Shown here: positions 1 through 5,031 of the stretch, in pieces
How positions within the stretch are numbered: position 1 is the stretch's first letter
How the letters are laid out: every line of letters begins with the position of its first letter
DNA from: an uncultured Eubacteriales bacterium
GTDB lineage: Bacteria; Bacillota; Clostridia; Oscillospirales; Oscillospiraceae
NCBI GenBank assembly: GCA_900555795.1
Contig: USMP01000127.1
Coordinates: 1-5,031, forward strand
Direction of reading: 5' to 3'
Length of the DNA: 5,031 bases
Notes under the pieces: model-generated
What the model was told of the DNA's origin: nothing
What the model saw: only the letters and a program-made list of their open reading frames with translations
Databases searched by the model: none
Position numbers and translations under genes: made by a program

Positions 1-503
1 GAGCGCACCGCATCCTGTGCCTGCTCCTTTGTTTCTGCAATGATAACGCCTTTACCCAGTGCCAGACCATCCGCCTTCACAACGGTCGGCAGAGGTGCGG
101 TTTCGAGATAAGCCAACGCCTTTTCCATATCATCAAACACTTCATACGCCGCTGTGGGGATGCCGTATTTTTTCATCAGATTTTTGGAGAACACCTTGCT
201 GCCCTCCAGAATTGCCGCCTTTTTATCAGGCCCGAAGCAAGGAATACCGATTGCGTTCAGCGCATCCACCATACCCAGAACCAAAGGATCATCCGGTGCA
301 ACAACAGCAAAATCAATGCCCTTTTCCTTTGCGAAGGCAACCACGCCTTCCACATCCTTCGCCGCAATATCTACGCAGGTCGCGTCCTTAGCAATGCCGC
401 CGTTGCCGGGCAGAGCGTAGATGGTCTCCGATCTGGGGTCCTCCCGCAGCTTTTGAATCATGGCGTGCTCGCGGCCGCCGCCGCCGATTACCATAATGTT
501 CAT
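1..503 (-). CDS. purD: Phosphoribosylamine--glycine ligase (GAR synthetase), 5' part; runs off the window
   Basis: PurD joins glycine to 5-phosphoribosylamine with ATP to give GAR, the second step of de novo purine synthesis, in the cytosol. The window holds the first 167 codons plus two bases, roughly 40% of a usual protein of about 420-430 residues. Visible are the N-domain glycine loop GGGGREHA (residues 7-14), PGNGG (32-36), APDDPLVLGMVDAL (69-82), FGPDKKAAILEGSK (90-103) opening the ATP-grasp part, and the nucleotide-binding KADGLALGKG (143-152). The frame is open throughout, with no frameshift. The ATG at 503-501 was chosen over the one three codons later because AGAGAGG lies 10 bases before it. 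It follows the AICAR transformylase gene after a 113-base spacer with a hairpin, matching the common purH-purD order. Composition is odd: about 61% GC over the first 48 codons, then about 51% to the window edge. The identity is secure. Confidence 0.96.
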   Translation of the reverse strand, partial: MNIMVIGGGGREHAMIQKLREDPRSETIYALPGNGGIAKDATCVDIAAKDVEGVVAFAKEKGIDFAVVAPDDPLVLGMVDALNAIGIPCFGPDKKAAILEGSKVFSKNLMKKYGIPTAAYEVFDDMEKALAYLETAPLPTVVKADGLALGKGVIIAETKEQAQDAVR

Positions 504-513
504 ACCAGAAATA

Positions 514-520
514 CCTCTCT
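514..520 (-). promoter_or_regulatory. Ribosome binding site of purD
   Basis: AGAGAGG on the minus strand ends 10 bases before the ATG at 503. It is a moderate Shine-Dalgarno match, weaker than the AAGGAGG of purO and purB. It favours the first ATG over the in-frame ATG at 494-492, for which the spacing would be 19 bases. Confidence 0.65.
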
Positions 521-539
521 ATTGATTTGGGCGTCAGGA

Positions 540-583
540 CGCGAAACTCTGCGGGGCGGGAAAGCGCCTCGCAGAGTTTCGCG
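540..583 (-). repeat. Long palindromic hairpin in the purH-purD spacer
   Basis: Bases 540-553 are the exact reverse complement of 570-583 (core GCGAAACTCTGCG), giving 14 uninterrupted pairs. One mismatch (A.C in the minus-strand RNA, G.U in the plus-strand RNA) is followed by four more G-C pairs and a six-base loop at 559-564. It sits in the 113-base spacer between the AICAR transformylase stop (617) and the purD start (503), the longest intergenic gap here. Neither side has a T-tract, so it does not look like a classical intrinsic terminator. A run of seven C (595-601, minus strand) lies upstream of it. It may be an mRNA processing or stabilising element, an attenuator lowering purD output, or one copy of an interspersed palindromic repeat; the sequence alone does not decide. 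No clear -35/-10 promoter was seen in the rest of the spacer. Confidence 0.85.
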
Positions 584-616
584 CCGCGGACGAAGGGGGG
601 GACTTTGAAGCCGGCC

Positions 617-1801
617 TTAGTGGTGGAACAGACGCATACCGGTAAAGGCCATAACCATGTCGTAGTCATCGCACTTGGCAATGACCTGGTCGTCCCGGAT
701 GGAGCCGCCGGGCTGGGCAATGTAGCGCACGCCGCTGTGGCGGCCCCGCTGGATGCTGTCGGGGAAGGGGAAGAAGGCGTCGGAGCCCAGGGCCACGTTG
801 TTGAAGGTGTCCAGCCAGGCCTGGCGGTCCCGGTCGGTCAGGGGGGCGGGGCGGGCGGTGAAGTACTTCTGCCAGTTGCCCTCGGCGCACACGTCCTCCT
901 CATTGCCGTTGATGTAGCCGTCCACCACATTGTCCCGCTCCGGGCGGCCCAGGGTGGGCAGGAAGGGCAGCGCCAGGGTCTTGGGGTGCTGGCGCATGAA
1001 CCAGGTGTCCGCCTTGGTGCCCGCCAGGCGGGTGCAGTGGATGCGGCTCTGCTGGCCGGCGCCCACGCCGATGGCCTGGCCGTCCACGGCGTAGCAGACG
1101 GAGTTGGACTGGGTGTACTTGAGGGTAATCAGAGCCACGGTCAGATCCCGCTTGGCACTCTCCGGCAGGTCCTTGTTGGCGGTGACAATGTTTTCCAGCA
1201 GGTGGGGGCCGATCTTGAAATTGTTGCGGCCCTGTTCGAAGGTGATGCCGTACACGTCCTTGGTCTCCTGGGAGGCGGGGACATAGTCCGGGTCGATCCG
1301 GACGATGTTGTAGCCGCCCTTCCGCTTGGTTTTGAGGATGGCCAGGGCCTCGTCGGTGTAGCCGGGGGCGATGACGCCGTCGGACACCTCCCGCTGGATC
1401 AGCTTTGCGGTGGCGGCGTCGCACACGTCGCTGAGGGCGGCCCAGTCCCCGAAGGAGCAGAGCCGGTCGGTTCCCCGGGCCCGGGCGTAGGCGGCGGCCA
1501 GGGGGCTTGCGTCCAGTTCCGGCACGTCGTCCACAAAGCAGGCCCGCTTCAATTTGTCGCTGAGGGGCAGGCCCACGGCGGCGGAGGTGGGGGAGACGTG
1601 CTTAAAGGAGGTGGCGGCGGGAAGCCCCAGGGCCTCCTTCAGTTCCTTCACCAGCTGCCAGGCGTTAAAGGCGTCCAGGAAGTTGATATAGCCGGGCTTG
1701 CCGTTCAACACCTGAATGGGCAGGTCGCTGCCGTCCCGCATAAACAGACGGGCGGGCTTCTGATTGGGGTTACAGCCGTATTTCAGTTCCAGTTCTTTCA
1801 T
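617..1801 (-). CDS. purH: Stand-alone AICAR transformylase (PurH lacking the IMP cyclohydrolase domain)
   Basis: It transfers the formyl group of 10-formyltetrahydrofolate to AICAR, giving FAICAR, the ninth step of IMP synthesis. The 394-residue protein covers only the transformylase half of PurH, which is usually about 510-590 residues; the MGS-like IMP cyclohydrolase domain that normally comes first is absent. Family motifs are present: SFKHVSPTSAAVG (65-77), whose Lys67-His68 match the catalytic Lys-His pair of the family; KYTQSNSVCYAVDGQAIGVG (228-247); GAGQQSR (247-253); SDAFFPFPDS (340-349); and the C-terminal QPGGSIRDD (363-371) and TGMRLFHH (387-394). The start is supported by AAGGAG six bases before the ATG, and the first residues (KELELKYGCNPNQKPA) match the natural beginning of the short clostridial form, so this is not a truncation. 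The missing activity is supplied by purO two genes upstream. A segment around 286-314 (RPERDNVVDGYI onward) seems typical of the short form, from memory. Confidence 0.95.
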   Translation of the reverse strand: MKELELKYGCNPNQKPARLFMRDGSDLPIQVLNGKPGYINFLDAFNAWQLVKELKEALGLPAATSFKHVSPTSAAVGLPLSDKLKRACFVDDVPELDASPLAAAYARARGTDRLCSFGDWAALSDVCDAATAKLIQREVSDGVIAPGYTDEALAILKTKRKGGYNIVRIDPDYVPASQETKDVYGITFEQGRNNFKIGPHLLENIVTANKDLPESAKRDLTVALITLKYTQSNSVCYAVDGQAIGVGAGQQSRIHCTRLAGTKADTWFMRQHPKTLALPFLPTLGRPERDNVVDGYINGNEEDVCAEGNWQKYFTARPAPLTDRDRQAWLDTFNNVALGSDAFFPFPDSIQRGRHSGVRYIAQPGGSIRDDQVIAKCDDYDMVMAFTGMRLFHH

Positions 1802-1807
1802 GGCGCT

Positions 1808-1813
1808 CTCCTT
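1808..1813 (-). promoter_or_regulatory. Ribosome binding site of the AICAR transformylase gene
   Basis: AAGGAG on the minus strand lies six bases before the ATG at 1801. It fixes the start and shows that the protein begins without a cyclohydrolase domain. It lies in the 37-base gap after the purB stop, where I see no promoter or terminator. Confidence 0.85.
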
Positions 1814-1838
1814 TTCTGTCGGTTCTGTCTTTGTGACT

Positions 1839-3275
1839 TTATACGTTCAGTTCTGCGTGCAGCTGCTCCTGGGGATAGCGGGAGAGAATGGGGGCGATTT
1901 CACTCTCCAAAAACTCCGCTACCTGGCTGGGAGCCCGCCCCACGTACCGCTCCGGGGCCATCTGCTCCTCAATCTCATCCCGGGTCAGGGGAAAAAGCGG
2001 GTCCGCCACGATGCGGTCAATGAGGTCGTTGACCCCGCCCTCCAGCTTCACCTTCCGGGCGGCGGCGTGGGAGTGTTCCCGCAGGGCCTCGTGGAGTTGC
2101 TGGCGGTTGCCGCCCCGCTTGACGGCCTCCATCATGATGTTCTCCGTGGCCATAAAGGGCAGCTTCTCCATCACCCGGCGGCGGACCACCCGGTCGTAGA
2201 CCACGAGGCCGGCGGTGACGTTGATATAGATTTCCAGGATGGCGTCCACCGCCAGGAAGGCCTCGCTGACGGCGATGCGTTTGTTGGCGCTGTCGTCCAG
2301 CGTCCGCTCCATCCACTGGGTGGCGGCGGTCATGGCGGGGTTGACCGCGTCCTGGATGACATAGCGGGCCAGGGCGCAGATCCGCTCAGAGCGCATGGGG
2401 TTGCGCTTGTAGGGCATGGCGGAGGAGCCGATCTGGTTTTTCTCGAAGGGCTCCTCCAGTTCCTCAAAGGACTGGAGGATGCGCAGGTCGTTGGCAAACT
2501 TGCAGGCGGACTGGGCGAAGCCGGAGAGGGCCGCCAGGAAGCTGGCGTCCACCTTCCGGGAGTAAGTCTGGCCGCAGACGGCCACGGACCGGTCAAAGCC
2601 CATCTGCTCCGCCACCAGCTTGTCTAGGGCCTTTACCTTCTCCTCATCCCCTTCAAACAGTTCCATAAAGCTGGCCTGGGTGCCGGTGGTGCCCTTCACG
2701 CCCCGCAGGCGCAGGGCGGATGCCTGGTACTCCAGGTTCTCAATGTCCATCACCAGTTCGTTCATCCATAGGGTGGCCCGCTTGCCCACGGTGGTCAGCT
2801 GGGCGGGCTGGAGGTGGGTGTAGCTCAGGCAGGGCAGGTCCTTGTACTGCCGGGCAAAGGCGGAGAGGTTGCGCAGCACCTGTACCGCCTTGCGCAGCAC
2901 CAGCTTTGACGCGTCCCGCAGGATGATAAGATCCGTGTTGTCCCCCACATAGCAGGAGGTGGCGCCCAGGTGGATAATGGCCTCGGCGGCGGGGCACTGC
3001 CGGCCGTAGGCGTAGACGTGGCTCATCACGTCGTGGCGGACCAGCTTTTCCCGGGCCTCGGCCACGTCGTAGTTGATGTCCTCGGCGTGCTGTTCCAGCT
3101 GGCGGATCTGCTCTTCGGTGATGGGAAGGCCCAGCTGCCGCTCCGACTTGGCCAGAGCGATCCACAGCCGCCTCCAGGTGCGGAATTTGTGGTTTTCAGA
3201 GAAGAGGTACTGCATCTCCCGGCTGGCGTAGCGGGTGGAGAGGGGGGAGACATAGCCGTCGCGGTTTCGTTCCAT
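1839..3275 (-). CDS. purB: Adenylosuccinate lyase, animal-like type
   Basis: PurB releases fumarate twice in the pathway: from SAICAR to give AICAR, and from adenylosuccinate to give AMP. It belongs to the fumarase/aspartase superfamily, which acts as homotetramers. The 478-residue protein is full length. It shows RHDVMSHVYAYG (80-91), HLGATSCYVGDNTDLI (102-117), YTHLQPAQLTTVGKR (152-166) with the catalytic-type His154, RGVKGTTGTQASF (191-203), GQTYSRKVD (235-243), the mobile signature loop IGSSAMPYKRNPMRSE (282-297) with the Ser284/Ser285 pair, and ERTLDDSANKRI (323-334). Several blocks look nearly identical to human ADSL (484 residues) as I remember it, whereas Bacillus PurB is shorter (about 430) and diverged. 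The ATG at 3275 has AAGGAGG five bases upstream. It lies 10 bases after purO and 37 before the AICAR transformylase gene, whose substrate it makes. No sign of damage. Confidence 0.97.
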   Translation of the reverse strand: MERNRDGYVSPLSTRYASREMQYLFSENHKFRTWRRLWIALAKSERQLGLPITEEQIRQLEQHAEDINYDVAEAREKLVRHDVMSHVYAYGRQCPAAEAIIHLGATSCYVGDNTDLIILRDASKLVLRKAVQVLRNLSAFARQYKDLPCLSYTHLQPAQLTTVGKRATLWMNELVMDIENLEYQASALRLRGVKGTTGTQASFMELFEGDEEKVKALDKLVAEQMGFDRSVAVCGQTYSRKVDASFLAALSGFAQSACKFANDLRILQSFEELEEPFEKNQIGSSAMPYKRNPMRSERICALARYVIQDAVNPAMTAATQWMERTLDDSANKRIAVSEAFLAVDAILEIYINVTAGLVVYDRVVRRRVMEKLPFMATENIMMEAVKRGGNRQQLHEALREHSHAAARKVKLEGGVNDLIDRIVADPLFPLTRDEIEEQMAPERYVGRAPSQVAEFLESEIAPILSRYPQEQLHAELNV

Positions 3276-3280
3276 GGGGG

Positions 3281-3287
3281 CCTCCTT
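3281..3287 (-). promoter_or_regulatory. Ribosome binding site of purB, overlapping the purO stop
   Basis: AAGGAGG on the minus strand ends five bases before the purB ATG at 3275. Its first two A bases belong to the purO stop codon TAA (3288-3286), so ribosomes finishing purO stop on the purB site. This implies translational coupling. Confidence 0.88.
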
Positions 3288-4005
3288 ACTGGTGCTTGTT
3301 GATGATCCGGACCTGCTCGCGGCCGGTGGCCAGGTCGATCCAGTTGGTGTAGAGGGAGATCTTGTTGGCGTCGTTGAGGTTCTCCCAGATCATGCGGGTG
3401 AACGCCTCGGGGTCGCTGCCGATGGCGAGGCGCTCCGGCTCCCCCTGGAAGGTGGGAATGGGGCTGCCGTCGGTGACGTAGGTGTGGATAAAGTGGCCCA
3501 GGCCCGCCAAGCTCTCATAGGCGAAGGTGAAGCGGTTGCAGGCGCTGCCCGCGGCGTCGGCGCTCTTCAGAATGGACATGTGGTAGTCAAAGTCCCCGCC
3601 GGCAAAGGTGAGAATGGCGCTGATGCGGGGGGTCCAATTGGGGCCGTCCGGCTCAAAGCGGCGGCTTTTCAGGGATTGGCCGAAGGTCTTGCCGGAGCGC
3701 AGGCCGTCCCGAAGGGTGTCGGTCTGGTCGCCGTTGGTGACGATGAGGGTGTCCCCCAGGCGGCGAACCGGGTGGTAGATAATGAGGCTGGGATCGGAGA
3801 GCTTGCTCTCATCGAAGGCCCGAGTGCGGATGCCGTCCTCCGTGGTCTCAAAGATGCGGTTGCGGCTGTTCTCGCTGCGGCCCATAATGAAGTAAGCCAC
3901 GGCGGCGCTTTTTCCGTCGGCGCTCTTGCCGGCCACGATGCCCCGGCCGGGGTAGCTGTTCTGGGCCAGCAGCCGGCCCAGGTCGTTGATGGCGTAAATA
4001 TCCAT
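3286..4005 (-). CDS. purO: IMP cyclohydrolase, PurO family
   Basis: It closes the ring of FAICAR to form IMP, the last step of de novo synthesis. The 239-residue protein resembles the PurO (IMP_cyclohyd) family first described in methanogens, which has an Ntn-hydrolase-like fold unrelated to the PurH cyclohydrolase domain. Visible conserved-looking blocks are YPGRGIVAGKSADGK (18-32), MGRSENSRNRIF (41-52), VTNGDQTDTLRDG (89-101), DGPNWTPRISA (120-130), HTYVTDGSPIPTFQGEPER (174-192) and LYTNWIDLATG (218-228). The frame stays open 27 codons further upstream, but that extension overlaps purN and reads like its shadow. The ATG at 4005 has AAGGAGG nine bases before it and gives the natural N-terminus MDIYAIN. 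Its position beside a PurH lacking the cyclohydrolase domain strongly supports the role. The family name comes from recognised motifs, not a search. Confidence 0.92.
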   Translation of the reverse strand: MDIYAINDLGRLLAQNSYPGRGIVAGKSADGKSAAVAYFIMGRSENSRNRIFETTEDGIRTRAFDESKLSDPSLIIYHPVRRLGDTLIVTNGDQTDTLRDGLRSGKTFGQSLKSRRFEPDGPNWTPRISAILTFAGGDFDYHMSILKSADAAGSACNRFTFAYESLAGLGHFIHTYVTDGSPIPTFQGEPERLAIGSDPEAFTRMIWENLNDANKISLYTNWIDLATGREQVRIINKHQ

Positions 4006-4014
4006 GTGGTGTTT

Positions 4015-4021
4015 CCTCCTT
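4015..4021 (-). promoter_or_regulatory. Ribosome binding site of purO, overlapping the purN stop
   Basis: AAGGAGG on the minus strand lies nine bases before the ATG at 4005. Its leading bases are the last two of the purN stop TAA (4022-4020). It decides the purO start against the longer open frame reaching 4086 and suggests coupling to purN. Confidence 0.9.
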
Positions 4022-4628
4022 ATACTGGGTCCGCCCGGAGCAGAGTGCGGGCCACCTGTTCCGCCGCCTGGGGCAGAAGCTGCCACTCCGCCTGCTCCAT
4101 GACCCGGCGCTGGAGCGTCTCCGGCGTGTCGTCCTCCCGGATGTCCACCGCCTTTTGCAGTACGATGGGACCGCCGTCCGGCTCCTCGTTGACGAAATGG
4201 ACGGTGGCGCCGGTGACCTTGACGCCATAGTCCAGAGCTTTTTCGTGGACATGCAGGCCGTAATAGCCCGCGCCGCAGAAGGAAGGGATCAGGGACGGAT
4301 GGACGTTGATGATGCGGTTCGGATACGCCTGCACCATGTCCTTACACAGGATGCTTAAAAATCCTGCCAGCACCACCATCTCGATTCCTCTGCTTTGCAG
4401 CTGTTCCACCAGGGCGGCGGTCATCTCCCGGTTGGAGCCGTAGTCCTTCCGGGAGACCACATAGCCGGGGATACCGGCCCGGGCGGCCCGTTCCAGAGCA
4501 AAAGCGTCGGCGCGGGAGGAGATCACGGCGGCGATGACACCGTTTTTCAGCTCTCCCCGTCCCTGCGCGTCAATAAGCGCCTGGAGATTGGTGCCGCCTC
4601 CGGACACCATTACGCCGATTTTCAGCAT
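4020..4628 (-). CDS. purN: Phosphoribosylglycinamide formyltransferase (GAR transformylase)
   Basis: PurN uses 10-formyltetrahydrofolate to formylate GAR to FGAR, the third step of the pathway. The 202-residue length is close to that of the E. coli enzyme (about 212). The N-terminal Rossmann-like phosphate loop is VSGGGTNLQALID (8-20). The catalytic centre is INVHPSLIPSF (107-117), where Asn108 and His110 match the Asn/His pair of the family, and Asp151 in NEEPDGGPIVLQ (147-158) matches the catalytic Asp. GAGYYGLHVHEKAL (119-132) and VTGATVHFV (138-146) are also typical. The ATG overlaps the purM stop (ATGCTGA, seven shared bases), and AAGGGAG lies seven bases before it, inside purM. At about 64% GC over its first 180 bases, the gene contrasts sharply with the 41% GC purM beside it. 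No defect is seen. Confidence 0.97.
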   Translation of the reverse strand: MLKIGVMVSGGGTNLQALIDAQGRGELKNGVIAAVISSRADAFALERAARAGIPGYVVSRKDYGSNREMTAALVEQLQSRGIEMVVLAGFLSILCKDMVQAYPNRIINVHPSLIPSFCGAGYYGLHVHEKALDYGVKVTGATVHFVNEEPDGGPIVLQKAVDIREDDTPETLQRRVMEQAEWQLLPQAAEQVARTLLRADPV

Positions 4629-5031
4629 AATGTCACTCCCTTTTCTCCTGCTTCAACAGAGCCAACAACGTAAGCTTCTTCACCAACAGCTTTCAATGCC
4701 TCAATTGCTTTCTCTGCATCTTTTGGATCAAGTGCGAGCATCATACCGATACCCATGTTGTATGTATTGTACATCATTTCTTCTGCAATATTGCCTTCTT
4801 TTGCAAGGAGACGGAAAATAGCTGGTACTTCGTAGCTGTCTTTCTTTACAACAGCACGAGCACCTTCTGGAAGCATTCTAGGAATATTTTCGTAGAATCC
4901 GCCACCTGTGATATGGCTGCATGCTTTTACTGTAACACCTGCATTTTTGATGCTTTTAAGTGCTTTTACATAGATTCTTGTAGGTGCAAGAAGAGCCTCT
5001 CCAAGAGTTGTTCCCAGCTCCTCATAATAAG
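4622..5031 (-). CDS. purM: Phosphoribosylformylglycinamidine cyclo-ligase (AIR synthetase), 3' part; start outside the window
   Basis: PurM closes the imidazole ring of FGAM with ATP to give AIR, the fifth step. Only the last 135 residues are here, about 40% of a usual protein of about 340-350; the frame is open to the window edge. Typical C-domain blocks are LLAPTRIYVKAL (13-24 of the fragment), HITGGGFYENIPRMLP (39-54) and MMYNTYNMGIGMML (85-98), ending with a Val-Gly-Ser turn and a natural C-terminus GVTLC. An internal ATG at 4876 is not the start, since conserved sequence continues upstream of it. The stop TGA (4624-4622) overlaps the purN start. Base use is unlike the central genes: about 41% GC over 4681-4980, with many A/T-ending codons, such as those of a low-GC Lachnospiraceae-type genome. 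This suggests a different recent origin from purN, or an assembly join. Confidence 0.96.
   Translation of the reverse strand, partial: YYEELGTTLGEALLAPTRIYVKALKSIKNAGVTVKACSHITGGGFYENIPRMLPEGARAVVKKDSYEVPAIFRLLAKEGNIAEEMMYNTYNMGIGMMLALDPKDAEKAIEALKAVGEEAYVVGSVEAGEKGVTLC
4636..4642 (-). promoter_or_regulatory. Ribosome binding site of purN inside the end of purM
   Basis: AAGGGAG on the minus strand lies seven bases before the purN ATG at 4628 and codes for the Lys-Gly-Val part of the purM C-terminus. Together with the ATGCTGA overlap it implies that purN translation is coupled to purM. The site lies where GC content steps from about 41% to about 64%. Confidence 0.8.

Noticed and set aside
540..583. 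Intrinsic transcription terminator
   Set aside because: The stem is strong, but no T-tract follows on the minus or the plus strand, and purD continues in the same direction just downstream.
504..616. Internal promoter or purine riboswitch before purD
   Set aside because: I found no convincing -35/-10 pair and no purine-riboswitch-like three-stem layout; most of the spacer is taken up by the single hairpin.
388..720. A 110-codon minus-strand frame bridging the end of the transformylase gene, the hairpin spacer and the start of purD
   Set aside because: It is out of frame with both genes and overlaps the conserved ends of each. The spacer part is best explained by the palindrome, not by coding.
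617..1801. A purH truncated by mutation or frameshift
   Set aside because: The gene has its own ribosome site and a natural N-terminus, and only 37 bases separate it from purB, with no remnant of a cyclohydrolase domain. It is a complete short-form gene.
527..2023. A 498-codon open frame on the plus strand, opposite the AICAR transformylase gene and the end of purB
   Set aside because: Its translation is low-complexity and rich in Gly, Val, Ala and Gln, with no recognisable motif, while the minus strand carries conserved enzymes. Long antisense frames are expected in GC-rich genes with G/C-ending codons.
4006..4086. An upstream start for purO adding 27 residues
   Set aside because: The extension lies almost wholly within purN, reads as Gly/Pro/Ala-rich shadow sequence and lacks the AAGGAGG site that precedes the ATG at 4005.
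3274..4230. A 318-codon plus-strand frame opposite purO and the end of purN
   Set aside because: It is an antisense shadow, with the same Gly/Val/Ala-rich composition, no family motif, and a position wholly over confirmed genes.

Overview
The window is a run of de novo purine biosynthesis genes, all on the minus strand. In transcription order (right to left) they are purM (3' part only), purN, purO, purB, a short purH-type gene (AICAR transformylase only) and purD (5' part only). Both ends cut through genes, so the operon promoter, any PurR site or purine riboswitch, and further pur genes would lie outside. I see no mobile element, RNA gene or CRISPR array.

Layout: purM ends at 4622 and overlaps the purN start by 7 bases. 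purN (4020-4628) is followed after 14 bases by purO (3286-4005), then after 10 bases by purB (1839-3275), and after 37 bases by the AICAR transformylase gene (617-1801). A 113-base spacer follows, holding a long near-perfect hairpin, and then purD begins at 503. Every gene start has a Shine-Dalgarno sequence, and two of these overlap the stop codon of the gene before, so the block reads as one translationally coupled operon.

How the genes work together: PurD makes GAR, PurN formylates it to FGAR, PurM closes the imidazole ring to give AIR, and PurB splits SAICAR to AICAR (and adenylosuccinate to AMP). The AICAR transformylase makes FAICAR and PurO cyclises it to IMP. The last two steps, done by bifunctional PurH in most bacteria, are split here between a PurH lacking its cyclohydrolase domain and a PurO-family cyclohydrolase first known from archaea.

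Organism: the strong AAGGAGG ribosome sites, the purMN..HD gene order and the PurO plus short-PurH combination suggest a member of the Clostridia. The roughly 64-70% GC of sampled stretches in the central genes fits a GC-rich gut Oscillospiraceae-type lineage. This is inference from sequence style, not a search. The purM part is only about 41% GC and most of the purD part about 51%, so the window is a compositional mosaic. Either genes were exchanged within the operon or the sequence is a joined assembly. The chemistry is well known; the mosaic, the hairpin and the animal-like PurB are the points worth a second look.
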